64,000 nt of DNA, from NCBI GenBank assembly GCA_023252195.1, contig JAHEXI010000003.1:310001-374000 (forward strand), given 5' to 3'. This document shows positions 8,992-17,640 of this stretch, one piece after another. Made by a program: the position numbers and the translations under genes. Source of the DNA: Pseudonocardiales bacterium. Its GTDB lineage: Bacteria; Actinomycetota; Actinomycetes; Mycobacteriales; Pseudonocardiaceae. Below the pieces are notes generated by a model. It was given only the letters and a program-made list of their open reading frames with translations, ran no database searches and had not been told where the DNA came from. Every line of letters starts with the position of its first letter. The stretch's first letter is position 1.

Positions 8992-9131
8992 GCGTTAGCC
9001 GGCGGTAGCGCACCGCCGAGCGATCGCCTTCTCACCCTCGGTCACCTCCGCGGATCGGTCCTCTCTGCACCTTGTGGGGCAGGAGTGACCGATGTGCCAA
9101 TGTGCGATAGTTGGGTGGAGAAGGTGAGGTC

Positions 9132-9809
9132 ATGTGCGCCACATTCCACGCCCAGCTAGATGAGCTGATCATCGACCTTGTGCGGATGACCCGCTTGGCC
9201 AGCCAGATGATGACCAACGCCGCGATTGCGCTGCACCAGGCTGACGCGCCGCTCGCTGCCGTGGTGATCGCTAAGTGTGACCAGCTGAACGCGATGCATG
9301 ATGACACCGAGCAGCGCTGCATAGTCGTGCTCGCGCGGCGAGAGCCGGTTGCGGGCGACCCACGAGCCGTGGTTGCCGTTCTGCGCGCGGTGGGTCACCT
9401 GAAGCGGATGGGTAACCTTGCCCGGCACATCGCCCTCATTGCCCGGTTCAAACACCCGAACCCGATGATCGCGGACGAGGTCCGCCCGGTGCTTGCCCGG
9501 ATGAGCCTGCTCGCCAGCCAGTTCGCCGAGGACGCCGCGGGCGCTATCCAACGCCGTGATTGCGTGTCGGCCGGCCAGCTGGCCGAGGCGGACCACGAGG
9601 TGAACGCGCTACGCCGGCACCTGTTCGGCATCCTGTTCGCCGCGGACTGGTCGCACGGTGTGGAACACGCCGTGGACGCCGCCCTGATCGGCCGCTATTA
9701 CGAGCGTTTCGCCGACCATGCGGTGGCCGTCGCAGCGGAGGCCCGCTATCTCGCCAGCTGCGGGCTACCCGAGTCCCATGGCTTGGAGACAGGCAGTCGG
9801 CTGCGCTGA
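9132..9809 (+). CDS. phoU: PhoU-like protein, copy 1
   Basis: 225 residues from ATG 9132, preceded by GGTGAGG. It is a two-repeat PhoU helical bundle. Each repeat has the acidic metal-binding pattern of the family (HDDTEQRCIVVLARREPVAGDPR in the first, ADHEVNALRRHLF in the second), plus GHLKRMGNLARHIALI and the terminal RYYERFADHAVAVA. PhoU proteins damp phosphate uptake by acting on PstSCAB and the PhoR kinase. No pst or pho genes are next to it. It is about two thirds identical to the copy at 10094. Confidence 0.9.
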   Translation: MCATFHAQLDELIIDLVRMTRLASQMMTNAAIALHQADAPLAAVVIAKCDQLNAMHDDTEQRCIVVLARREPVAGDPRAVVAVLRAVGHLKRMGNLARHIALIARFKHPNPMIADEVRPVLARMSLLASQFAEDAAGAIQRRDCVSAGQLAEADHEVNALRRHLFGILFAADWSHGVEHAVDAALIGRYYERFADHAVAVAAEARYLASCGLPESHGLETGSRLR

Positions 9810-9949
9810 GTGGACGGTGTTGTCGCGCTCGAGCTGACCATGGCGATTCGCTGAGGCACAGCTTGCTCTTTTGTCGCGCAGCGTGTTCATGATCTGCCGC
9901 AGGGTGCTACTGCGGCCTGTTCTTCATTTCTCCGTACTTGCATTCACGA

Positions 9950-9968
9950 TTAGGTTAGCCTACCCTAA
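9950..9968. promoter_or_regulatory. Iron box (DtxR/IdeR-type operator)
   Basis: TTAGGTTAGCCTACCCTAA matches 17 of 19 positions of the mycobacterial IdeR box as I recall it (TTAGGTTAGGCTAACCTAA). It lies in an AT-richer intergenic stretch about 125 bp before the second phoU copy and after the first. In actinomycetes such sites bind the iron-loaded repressor. The only gene it can serve in cis on the plus strand is phoU copy 2. Confidence 0.75.
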
Positions 9969-10093
9969 TATCTAACTACTCCGCAACTGCCGGATCAGTC
10001 AGTAAGAATTTACGCAAATACGGAAACGATCACTTGCGGTTCAGGAGTGACTGGTGTTCTCATGTGGGATACCTGGGACGGAAGGTGAGTGTC

Positions 10094-10780
10094 ATGCGGG
10101 TCACGTTCCACGCCGAGCTGAACGAACTGGTGGCCGACGTCGCGCGGATGGCCCGGTTCGCCGGTCAGATGATGACCAATGCATCGATCGCACTCCACCA
10201 GATTGACTTGACGCTCGCTGGACTGGTCATTGCTGACTGTGACCAGATGAATGCAATCCACGGCGATATGGAGCGGCGCTGCATCTCCCTCCTGGCGCTG
10301 CAGGCGCCGGTCGCCGGGGACTTGCGGATAGTGGTCGCGGCTTTGCATTCAATTGGTCATCTGAGGCGGATGGGCAACCTCGCTCGGCACATCGCCATCA
10401 TCGCCCGGTTCAAGCACCCGAACCCGATGATCTCGGGCAAAGTCCGTCCGGTGCTGGCCCGAATGAGCCTGCTCGTCAGCCAACTCGCCGACGATGCCGC
10501 GACCGCCGTCGAATACCAGGACCCGCTGTCCGCCTGCCGGCTAGCCATAGCGGACGACGAGGTCGACGCGCTGTTGCTCCACCTGCTCGGCATCCTGTTC
10601 GCCGAGGATTGGTCAGACGGCGTGGAGCAGGCCGTGGACGCGGCTCTGATCGGCCGCTATTACGAGCGTTTCGGCGACCATGCGGTGGCTATCGCAAAGC
10701 AGGTCTGTTACCTGGCCACCGGGCTGATAGCCGTGCCGGACGCTATGCGGACCACCGGACCCGCCCCCTGCACGTCGTGA
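10094..10780 (+). CDS. phoU: PhoU-like protein, copy 2
   Basis: 228 residues from ATG 10094, preceded by AAGGTGAGTG like copy 1. An in-frame start at 10034 exists but has no ribosome site and lacks a counterpart in copy 1. It carries the same two PhoU repeats (HGDMERRCISLLALQAPVAGDLR; ADDEVDALLLHLLG; RYYERFGDHAVAIA). The copies match over nearly their whole length, including the segment ARFKHPNPMI, so this is a tandem duplication. Unlike copy 1 it sits downstream of an iron box. Confidence 0.9.
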   Translation: MRVTFHAELNELVADVARMARFAGQMMTNASIALHQIDLTLAGLVIADCDQMNAIHGDMERRCISLLALQAPVAGDLRIVVAALHSIGHLRRMGNLARHIAIIARFKHPNPMISGKVRPVLARMSLLVSQLADDAATAVEYQDPLSACRLAIADDEVDALLLHLLGILFAEDWSDGVEQAVDAALIGRYYERFGDHAVAIAKQVCYLATGLIAVPDAMRTTGPAPCTS

Positions 10781-10915
10781 TGGTGACGACAACGAGATGT
10801 GAACGCGGGATGCCGCGCGCGCAAACCCCGCCCGACAAGACTCATCCTGTGACAGGTCAGGAGCGGTGCGCGGTGGTCGACAACGGCCGTCCGCACCTTG
10901 CGGGAAAAGCCGGGA

Positions 10916-12880
10916 TTACCGGGGTGGTTGGGTGGCGGACAGGTCATACAGATCTGGCACGGTGAAATCCGCGGTGCGCCGCTGACCAGGCCGGGCGCTG
11001 GCCGGCGTCGGGACATTGCGGCCCGGCCAGACGATCACCGACGCACGCGGGAGCGTGAGCCGGCACCGGGCACCAAGTGCCGGGTGATCGCCGGCCGGGG
11101 TCTGCGCGGTCAACTCGAGGCCGCCGTCGAGGGCTACCAGCACCTCGTCGACCGCGCCGAGACACACTACGTCGCTGACCGTGCCGGGATGCCCAGCCGA
11201 GTTCTCTTCGACGATGTCGTGCAACCTCAGGTGCTCAGGGCGGATACACCAGGTCAGCTCCGCGTCCACGGCGGTATCAGCCGGCAGGACGCCGGGCCCG
11301 AAGCCGATCCCTACCTGTCCCGCCAAAAGCTCCCGTGGGCCGGTCCGCTGGCCGATGTGCAGATTGCGGATGCCCAGTAGCCGGGCGGCGGTGGGGCTGG
11401 CCGGGTGCGCGAAGACCGCCGGCTGCGGGCCGACCTGTTCGACCTGGCCCAGCTCCAGGATCAGCACCTCGTCGGCGAGCAACGCGGCCTCGACCGGGTC
11501 GTGCGTCACGATGACCGTGGTGATCGCGGTATCGCGCTGCAGCCGGCGCAGCTCATGGCGCAACTCGTCACGGACCGGGGCGTCCAGGCCGGTGAACGGC
11601 TCGTCCAGCAACAGCAGTCGCGGGTTGCGGGCCAGTGCGCGGGCGATCGCGACCCGGCGTCGCTGGCCGCCGGACAGCTGGGACGGCAACCGGCCCTCCA
11701 GCCCGGTCAGCCCCAGCCGTCTGATCCAGTATGCGGACAGCCCAGGCTCGGTGCCGACCCCGAACATGACTTGTTGCCACACCGGCAGATGCGGGAGCAG
11801 CGCTGCATCCTGCGGGACGTAGCCGAATCCGCGGTCCTCCGGCGGCACCGCGGTGACATCAACATCGTCCAGGCACACCTGCCCGCCGGTGGGACGGATC
11901 AACCCGGCCAGCATTCGCAGCGTCAGGCTCTTGCCGGACCCGGACGCCCCAAGGATGGCCAGGTGTCGCCCGGTACCGGTGGTATGCGCGACGTCGACCA
12001 GGAACGAACCCAGCCGCCCGGCCAGGTCGAAGGTCAGCCGCGGACTGGCCGACGAGGTGGGGGCGTTCGGCGCCGGCAATGGGTCCGGCACCGGGTGCCG
12101 GCGGCGCAGCCGGGGTAGGTATGCGGCGAGCAGCAGCACCACCGCGGCTGCGCCCAGGCTGGCGCCGACCGCAGTCAGCGTCGAGTTGATCCCGGTCCCG
12201 CCGAACTGCACGTAGGTGAACACCGGTACCGAGAACGGATGGTAGGCGAGCACCACAGTGGCGCCGAACTCGCCGAAGGCGCGTAGCCACGCCAGCAGCA
12301 GGCCGGCGGCGATGCCGGGTGCGGCGGCCGGGGCCGCCACCCGAGCGAACCGCGACCACCGGCCGTGCCCGAGCGTGGCGGCGACGTCGTCCAAGGCTGG
12401 GTCCAGCGCGGCGAAGGCCGAGCGGGCGGCCACGATCAAAAACGGTGCTGCCACGAACGTCTGGGCCAGCACAATGCCGACCCGGGTGTCAGTCAGCGCG
12501 CCGTGGAAGAGCTGCCCGAGGGGCGTGTACGGGCCGACCAGATAGATCAGCAGGATGCCGCTCATCAGCGGCGGCAGGGCCAGCGGCAGCTGCACCGCGA
12601 CCCCGACCACCGTCGAACTGCGCCCGCGGCCGCGGGAGAGAAGGTAGCCGAGCGGGATGCCCAGGACGGCGATGATCACTGTCGAGATGCTCGCCGTCTC
12701 CACCGACACGGCCAGCGCCGAACCGAGCCCGGGGGTGGCGAGTGCGCTGACCGGGGTATCGGCCACCCGGATCAGGTAGGCGAGGATCGGGACCAGCAGG
12801 TATAGCGTCAGCAGCCCGGCCAGCCACGGCAGCGGGGTACGGAATATGAGCGCCGCCCCCCCGGCTGACCTGGCGGTCAC
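10916..12880 (-). CDS. modBC: Fused molybdate-type ABC permease-ATPase (ModB-ModC fusion)
   Basis: 654 residues. The first 265 residues are a binding-protein-dependent permease with about six membrane helices and the EAA-like loop (DDVAATLGHGRWSRFARVAAPAAAPG). An ABC ATPase follows, with Walker A GASGSGKS, signature LSGGQRRR, Walker B LLLLDEP and switch histidine VTHDP. A C-terminal TOBE-like segment comes last. ModB-type permeases and ModC ATPases are separate in most bacteria; the fusion is known in actinobacteria. The GTG start at 12880 overlaps the stop of the binding-protein gene (GTGA), so the two are translationally coupled. Substrate is inferred to be molybdate or tungstate from the neighbours. 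Confidence 0.9.
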   Translation of the reverse strand: MTARSAGGAALIFRTPLPWLAGLLTLYLLVPILAYLIRVADTPVSALATPGLGSALAVSVETASISTVIIAVLGIPLGYLLSRGRGRSSTVVGVAVQLPLALPPLMSGILLIYLVGPYTPLGQLFHGALTDTRVGIVLAQTFVAAPFLIVAARSAFAALDPALDDVAATLGHGRWSRFARVAAPAAAPGIAAGLLLAWLRAFGEFGATVVLAYHPFSVPVFTYVQFGGTGINSTLTAVGASLGAAAVVLLLAAYLPRLRRRHPVPDPLPAPNAPTSSASPRLTFDLAGRLGSFLVDVAHTTGTGRHLAILGASGSGKSLTLRMLAGLIRPTGGQVCLDDVDVTAVPPEDRGFGYVPQDAALLPHLPVWQQVMFGVGTEPGLSAYWIRRLGLTGLEGRLPSQLSGGQRRRVAIARALARNPRLLLLDEPFTGLDAPVRDELRHELRRLQRDTAITTVIVTHDPVEAALLADEVLILELGQVEQVGPQPAVFAHPASPTAARLLGIRNLHIGQRTGPRELLAGQVGIGFGPGVLPADTAVDAELTWCIRPEHLRLHDIVEENSAGHPGTVSDVVCLGAVDEVLVALDGGLELTAQTPAGDHPALGARCRLTLPRASVIVWPGRNVPTPASARPGQRRTADFTVPDLYDLSATQPPR

Positions 12881-13809
12881 CGGCCGCCGGGCGTTGTGGT
12901 GGGAGTGGCCGGGGCGCTGGCAGCCGTCGGTAGCGTCGACTTCAGCGCTGGCGGCACCGCGGCCGGGTCACCGTAGAGGGCCAGCGGCAGGACCGTCAGG
13001 CCATCCTGCTTCAACAGATCCTTGCCCGCGGGCGAGACCAGGTACTGCACGAAGTCCGCGGCTGGTGCGGGATCCGGGGCCATGTTCAACACGGCCACGG
13101 TGTAGGTCGCCGACAGGTGCACCTTGTCGAGGCTGGCGGTCTGGATTTTCTGCTCACCCGCCTCGTTGCTGTAGAAGAAGCCGGCGTCGAGTTGGCCCGA
13201 CTCCAACCGACCGACCAGCTCGGTCTCCGGCAGCACGGTGATGTTCTGCTGCGCGGCGGCCGGCAGCCCTGGATCGTTGTAGATCTTGGCGCCGTCGGTG
13301 AGCGCCTGCTGGGCGAGCTTGCCTTTGGGGTCGACCTTGGGATCAGTGCTGCCCAGCTTGAAGCCGGGCTCGGTGATCACCTGGTACCACGGCTTGGACT
13401 TCAGGTCGGCAGCGAACTTCGAGTTCGGGTTGTAGCCGATCACCAGCGGCGCCGAGGCGAACTTCACGTACCAGGGCACCCAGTCGCCGTTGGCCGGCCC
13501 TTGCAGGTCCGCGTTGACCGACGGGCTGGCGCTGATGAACACGTCACCTTGGCGCACCTTGCCCTTGATCTGGGTGGCCAGCGCGCTGGACCCGGCGCTG
13601 AAACCCTGGAAGGTGTCCCCGCTGGCCTGCTCGAACTTCGGGCCAAGGCTGTGCTCCATCAGGTTGACCAGCGAACCGGCGTAGAGCACCTTCACCGGAC
13701 CCTTCGGCCCGGCCGATGTGCTTGGCGTGGTGCCGGTGCCCGAACCACCGCACGCCGTCACCGCGACCAGCATCGCGGTCAGTACCCCAGCCACACCTGC
13801 GACCCGCAT
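12877..13809 (-). CDS. modA: Molybdate/tungstate-binding lipoprotein (ModA/WtpA-like)
   Basis: 310 residues. A signal peptide ends in a lipobox (VAVTACGG), so the protein is lipid-anchored outside the membrane. The mature protein begins with VKVLYAGSLVNLMEHSLGP, the opening typical of the WtpA/ModA tungstate/molybdate-binding group, and contains SAGSSALATQIKGK and GDVFISAS, which form the oxyanion site in relatives. The C-terminus is a Pro/Thr/Ala tail. It is 14 bp downstream of the Mop-domain regulator and overlaps the permease-ATPase gene. Confidence 0.88.
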   Translation of the reverse strand: MRVAGVAGVLTAMLVAVTACGGSGTGTTPSTSAGPKGPVKVLYAGSLVNLMEHSLGPKFEQASGDTFQGFSAGSSALATQIKGKVRQGDVFISASPSVNADLQGPANGDWVPWYVKFASAPLVIGYNPNSKFAADLKSKPWYQVITEPGFKLGSTDPKVDPKGKLAQQALTDGAKIYNDPGLPAAAQQNITVLPETELVGRLESGQLDAGFFYSNEAGEQKIQTASLDKVHLSATYTVAVLNMAPDPAPAADFVQYLVSPAGKDLLKQDGLTVLPLALYGDPAAVPPALKSTLPTAASAPATPTTTPGGR

Positions 13810-13822
13810 CGGTTTGTCTCCT

Positions 13823-14275
13823 CTAAGCCTTGGACTGCTGCTTTGCCAGGCTCGCCCTGACGAGGCCGTCGCGGGGTGGCTGGGGCAGCGTGACGACGAC
13901 GCTGGTGGACTTCACCGAGGCCACGGCCAGTACGCCGGGCTCCAGCCCGAGTTCGTCCACTGCCTCAGCGGACATCAGCGACACGATCCGGTGCGGTCCG
14001 ACCTGGATCTCGACCTTGGCCATCACCTGGTCCCGGATGACTCGGGTGACCAGGCCGGGTAACTGGTTGCGCGCGGAGGCGGGCAGGTGCGGTACCGCTT
14101 CCTCGGTGTCTGCGGCCAGCGAGGTGGCGAACCGGGCCAGCTCAGCCCCGTCCACACCGCGCCGGCCGGACTCGGTAGTCGTGGACGCGAAGCGCCCGGC
14201 GTCGGCCCAGCGCCGCAGCGTGTCGTCGCTGACCCCGAGCAGGCGGGCCGCCTCACCGATCCGGAACACGGGCAT
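13823..14275 (-). CDS. HTH plus Mop/TOBE-domain molybdate-responsive regulator
   Basis: 150 residues from ATG 14275. Residues 1-50 form an excisionase/MerR-like helix-turn-helix (FRIGEAARLLGVSDDTLRRWADAGRF). Residues about 75-140 form a Mop domain (RNQLPGLVTRVIRDQVMAKVEIQVGPHRIVSLMS), which binds molybdate in ModE-like proteins. It is the first gene of the mod operon, so it probably regulates uptake in response to intracellular molybdate. This one-HTH/one-Mop arrangement is shorter than E. coli ModE. Confidence 0.82.
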   Translation of the reverse strand: MPVFRIGEAARLLGVSDDTLRRWADAGRFASTTTESGRRGVDGAELARFATSLAADTEEAVPHLPASARNQLPGLVTRVIRDQVMAKVEIQVGPHRIVSLMSAEAVDELGLEPGVLAVASVKSTSVVVTLPQPPRDGLVRASLAKQQSKA

Positions 14276-14734
14276 CGTGTCACCCTAGCCGCAGAAGCGG
14301 AGTCAAGACAGAGCTGTAGACGTAATTGAGAACTTCGCTCTCAGTGAAGCCCGCAGGTGCATGACGGGGCTGCCATGGATTCGCACTGGCGGGGCGAAAG
14401 GCGCATCTGATCCGCTGATGCGCCACGAACTGGTTTATGTCTGCGCTTGTACGGAAGCGATCTCTGTGCGATGATCTGCCCGCGGGGGGGTCGGGTTGTG
14501 CGGCCGCCCGCATGGGCGATGCGCGGCCGCACAACCCACGTAACGCGAAGACCACTCTTCTGGATGACAACGCCGGGGTAGCGGATCACGTCGCGACCTT
14601 GCACCCGCCCACGCGGTGCGCTTTACCCGACCATCCCCGCAGGTCCGTGCTGGTGCTGCGCAGTCGCCCTCTGCCCGGCGCGCGCCATCGCGTCTAAAGT
14701 CGGTGATCAGTCCGGGTAATACGGGGAGGGTCAC
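14276..14734. other. Divergent intergenic region between mod operon and mos genes
   Basis: This 459-bp stretch separates the minus-strand mod operon from the plus-strand storage-protein genes. Short open frames occur on both strands but none has a ribosome site or recognisable sequence. The one clear structure is the 15-bp perfect inverted repeat at 14493-14537. Both promoters must lie here, so molybdenum-dependent control of both units from this region is plausible. Confidence 0.6.
14493..14537. promoter_or_regulatory. Perfect 15-bp inverted repeat in the mod-mos intergenic region
   Basis: GGGTTGTGCGGCCGC at 14493-14507 is repeated in inverse at 14523-14537, with a 15-nt spacer. No T-run follows. 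The stem is strong enough to be a terminator or an RNA hairpin. Its position in the middle of a divergent region, over 195 bp from either start codon, also allows an operator role. Confidence 0.6.
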
Positions 14735-15556
14735 ATGGCAACAGACGTCGCGAGTAGAGCTTCGCTGGAATCGTTATTGATGAGTCGGCCGTTGAGCGAT
14801 CCGGAACTCATGCGGGCAAGTGATATGGCGCCCGATTACGCCATTTTGCCTGATGTGAGTGTGATTAAAATTGGTGGTCAGAGCCTGATCGACCGTGGTA
14901 GGGCAGCGGTGTATCCGGTGGTGGATGAGTTGGTGGCGGTCAAACGTAGCCATCAGATCCTCATCGGTACCGGTGCCGGCACCCGGGCTCGACACCTCTA
15001 TTCCCTGGCGGCCGAGCTCGGCCTGCCGACCGGCGTGCTGACCGATGTCGGGTCCGCGGTCGCCGACCAGAACGCGCAGATGCTGGGGTATCTGATGGCC
15101 CGCCACGGGGTGCCGGTGGTGGGTGGTTCGGCGTTCGGTGCGCTGCCGCTGTACCTGGCTGAGTGCGGTGCGGCGATCTTCTCGGGAATGCCTCCCTACG
15201 ATATGTGGCAGCGTGTGCCCAACGAGGGAGTGATACCGCCCTACCGCACCGATGCCGGATGCTATCTCGTGGCGGAGGTTTACGGCTGCGCCAATATGAT
15301 TTACGTCAAGGATGAGGATGGGCTGTACACGGCCAATCCGAAGACCGACCCGAGCGCCAAGCTGATCCCGGAGATCACCGTCGAGGAGCTGATCGCCGCC
15401 GATCTGCCGGATCTCGTTATCGAGCGCCCGGTGTTGGAATTGATGCGTCGCGCCCGGCACGTACGGACGGTTCAGATCATCAACGGGCTGCGCCCTGGTT
15501 TGCTCAGGCGCGCGCTGGCCGGCGAGCACGTCGGCACGATCATCTCGGCAGCCTGA
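14735..15556 (+). CDS. mosB: Molybdenum storage protein subunit, beta-like
   Basis: 273 residues from ATG 14735 with GGGAGGG upstream. It has the amino-acid-kinase (UMP-kinase-like) fold: VIKIGGQSLIDRGRAAVYPVVDE at the N-terminus, GTGAGTRARHLYS as the ATP/phosphate loop, DQNAQMLGYL, and VKDEDGLYTANPKTDP followed by the C-terminal GEHVGTIIS. These segments closely follow, from memory, the Azotobacter vinelandii MosB sequence, more than any UMP kinase. MoSto proteins use ATP to pack polyoxomolybdate clusters inside a hexamer of alpha and beta subunits. The mod uptake genes next door support this. Confidence 0.88.
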   Translation: MATDVASRASLESLLMSRPLSDPELMRASDMAPDYAILPDVSVIKIGGQSLIDRGRAAVYPVVDELVAVKRSHQILIGTGAGTRARHLYSLAAELGLPTGVLTDVGSAVADQNAQMLGYLMARHGVPVVGGSAFGALPLYLAECGAAIFSGMPPYDMWQRVPNEGVIPPYRTDAGCYLVAEVYGCANMIYVKDEDGLYTANPKTDPSAKLIPEITVEELIAADLPDLVIERPVLELMRRARHVRTVQIINGLRPGLLRRALAGEHVGTIISAA

Positions 15557-15626
15557 GGGCTGTTGCGCTGCCGGCTGAGCCGGCAATCGGACCGCCGTCG
15601 CCCCGTCAGCCACTTTGGAGAACGTC

Positions 15627-16472
15627 ATGACGAAAACCCTCTCTCAATCCGAGTCCTCCTTCGCCGCCAAGGACGTGCCCTCGCCGTTGATGCGCCAGAC
15701 CTTGCTCGACCGCGAACTCGTACGGCCCCTGGACCGGCCGGTGATCCCGTTGCTGCCGTGGCTCAACGTGGTCGTGATCGGCGGTCGCTCGATCATGGAC
15801 AAGGGCCGTGACGCGGTCGTACCGGTCGTCGACGAGCTGCGTGCCGCACTGCCAGACCATCGGCTGCTGATCCTCACCGGCCCGGGCATCCGCGGCCGTC
15901 ACGTGCTGGGCGTCGGGCTTGATCTCGGTCTTCCCACCGGAGTGCTGGCTGCGTTGACCTCCGCGGAGGCTGAGCAGAACGGGCATCTCATCGCCGCGTT
16001 GCTCGCCGAGCAGGGCGTGTCCTACCTGTCGCACGCGACGATCGCGCACCAGCTGGCCGTGCACCTCGCCGCCAGCCGGGCCGCGGTGTCCAACGGATAT
16101 CCGCCCTACGGGATCTACGAGTTCCCTCCCGACGTGGGCAAGATCCCCCCGCACCGCACCGACACCGGTGCGTTCTTGCTCGCTGATGCCTACGGCGCCG
16201 CTCGGCTCATCTACGTCAAAGACGTCGACGGTGTGTGCACCAGCGATCCAGCGACCACCAACGGCAGCCCAGCCGAACTCATCCCGCGGATCGGCGCCGC
16301 TGCGCTGTTGGCCCGCAAACTCGACACCCTGCCCGTCGACGCGCTGGTGCTGCAGCTCATGGCACACGCCAAAAACCAGAAGGAGATCCAGATCGTCAAT
16401 GGCCTCACCCCCGGCAACATCACCAAGGCCCTCCAGGGAGAGCACGTAGGCACCCTCATCCACGCGGACTAG
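15627..16472 (+). CDS. mosA: Molybdenum storage protein subunit, alpha-like
   Basis: 281 residues from ATG 15627, with GGAG ten bases upstream. It is a paralogue of the preceding gene with MosA-type features: an N-terminus ending in PLMRQTLLDRELVRPLDRPV, then LLPWLNVVVIGGRSIMDKG, LILTGPGIRGRHVLGVGLDLGLP, AEQNGHLIAALLAEQGVSYL, PPHRTDTGAFLLADAYGAA and GEHVGTLIH. The Azotobacter MosA subunit has matching blocks. The two genes are 70 bp apart and end at a strong hairpin, so they form a two-gene unit encoding a heterohexameric Mo store. Confidence 0.88.
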   Translation: MTKTLSQSESSFAAKDVPSPLMRQTLLDRELVRPLDRPVIPLLPWLNVVVIGGRSIMDKGRDAVVPVVDELRAALPDHRLLILTGPGIRGRHVLGVGLDLGLPTGVLAALTSAEAEQNGHLIAALLAEQGVSYLSHATIAHQLAVHLAASRAAVSNGYPPYGIYEFPPDVGKIPPHRTDTGAFLLADAYGAARLIYVKDVDGVCTSDPATTNGSPAELIPRIGAAALLARKLDTLPVDALVLQLMAHAKNQKEIQIVNGLTPGNITKALQGEHVGTLIHAD

Positions 16473-16492
16473 CGCCGCGCAACCCTCCTTCT

Positions 16493-16552
16493 CCCGAACT
16501 CCACAGCAGCGCTGCCTCAGGTCGGCTGAACAGCTCTGCTGTGGAGTTCGGG
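16493..16552 (+). terminator. Rho-independent-like hairpin after mosA
   Basis: Arms CCCGAACTCCACAGCAG (16493-16509) and its exact complement (16536-16552) form a 17-bp stem with a 26-nt loop, 20 bp after the mosA stop. There is no T-tract, which is common for actinobacterial terminators. Confidence 0.7.
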
Positions 16553-17304
16553 AACTTGAGCGCACTGGCGTGACGTCAGCGGTTATAAGGAAATTCTTAG
16601 TCCGCATTGGTATCCTTGCGACGCAGGGATGCTCGGACTGCTGTCCGGATTCAGTGACAGGCGAACCAGTGGCATGCCGACCACGTCGTCACTGATGTCT
16701 CGCACGCAGGGAGTGAGCAGGTTTGGTGATCGGGAGCGGACACTCCCGATCACCATCTAAGACAGACACCTCCGCAGTCCCGCCATCTCAGGCGGAGAAC
16801 GAGCAGGCGCCGACCGGCGATGCTATCGAGGTCCGCGCACCGACGCCCACTTGCCGCGAGGCCGTCGGCGCTCGCCGCTAGAGACAGCTGTGTCGGATTC
16901 TTGCGCAGCGCTAATGTGTTGAGATTGCAGTTGCTGAACGTGCACCCAGATTCCTGTGGCTATGCGCATTTTTCCCTGCCGGAGCTCCGCATAAGCGGCT
17001 AACTGGCAGCTGACTCGACCCGAGCATCGGCGGTCAGCGTCAACTGCCGGGACGGCAGCACGCGAGTTCGCAACCCTCACGCGAATGTGTACATCTGATC
17101 ACTTATCGTAATTCCGACTGGATGCATGCTGTACGCGAAGAGCCACAGAAAGTGATTCACCGGAATGCCGCCTACGGCGAGCGGCGAAAACGTCGTGTAC
17201 CGATGCAAGAACTGATGCAATCTATTATCGTCGGGCGCATCGGTTCGGGCGTTATGACCGCTCTGGTGGCCTGCTGGCCGCCTGGAGCCTATGGGAGGTG
17301 GAAG
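16553..17304. other. Long intergenic region
   Basis: About 750 bp without a convincing gene. Short frames at 16820-17002 (plus) and 16823-17080 (minus) lack ribosome sites and recognisable sequence. A second hairpin lies at 16724-16755. The right end must contain the promoter of the DUF397 gene. I see nothing else. Confidence 0.55.
16724..16755. terminator. Hairpin, 13-bp perfect stem
   Basis: TGGTGATCGGGAG (16724-16736) pairs exactly with CTCCCGATCACCA (16743-16755) across a 6-nt loop. It sits 170 bp beyond the mosA hairpin and may be a back-up terminator. No gene ends nearby on the other strand. Confidence 0.55.
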
Positions 17305-17541
17305 ATGCCGCCGGTGACGAGCGGTGTACCGGCCCCGCTACCGCGGGGAGTCAGGTGGACGAAGAGTAGCCACAGTAACCCCAATGGGAACTGTGTGGAG
17401 TTGGCGCAGCTGCCCGAAGGCATCATCGCCGTCCGCAACTCGCGGCGACCAGCTGGCCCCGCCCTGTTGTGGGCCCGTGCTGAGATGGCCGTGTTCGTGC
17501 GAGCCGTGCGGGACGGTGAGTTCGACGGGCGGGCAGGATGA
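17305..17541 (+). CDS. DUF397 protein
   Basis: 78 residues from ATG 17305, with GGGAGGTGG at 17293-17301. An upstream in-frame ATG at 17122 lacks support. The core RWTKSSHSNPNGNCVELAQLPEGIIAVRNSRRPAGPALLW is the DUF397 signature. These small proteins are paired with XRE/DUF5753 regulators in Streptomyces and relatives (the BldB/WhiJ-like systems). Here it precedes its partner; the reverse order is more common. The partner gene starts 100 bp downstream. Confidence 0.9.
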   Translation: MPPVTSGVPAPLPRGVRWTKSSHSNPNGNCVELAQLPEGIIAVRNSRRPAGPALLWARAEMAVFVRAVRDGEFDGRAG

Positions 17542-17640
17542 CCGCATCGGTCGGCGGTGCGCACGGGCAGACCGGGGTTTCCGGTGGGACAGCTGCGGTC
17601 TATGGTGAGACGATCCGTAGTGATTCACCCCGTAGGAGGA

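Noticed and set aside
14437-14697. Possible small ORF in the mod-mos gap
   Set aside because: It spans the large palindrome, lacks a ribosome site and has no recognisable sequence.
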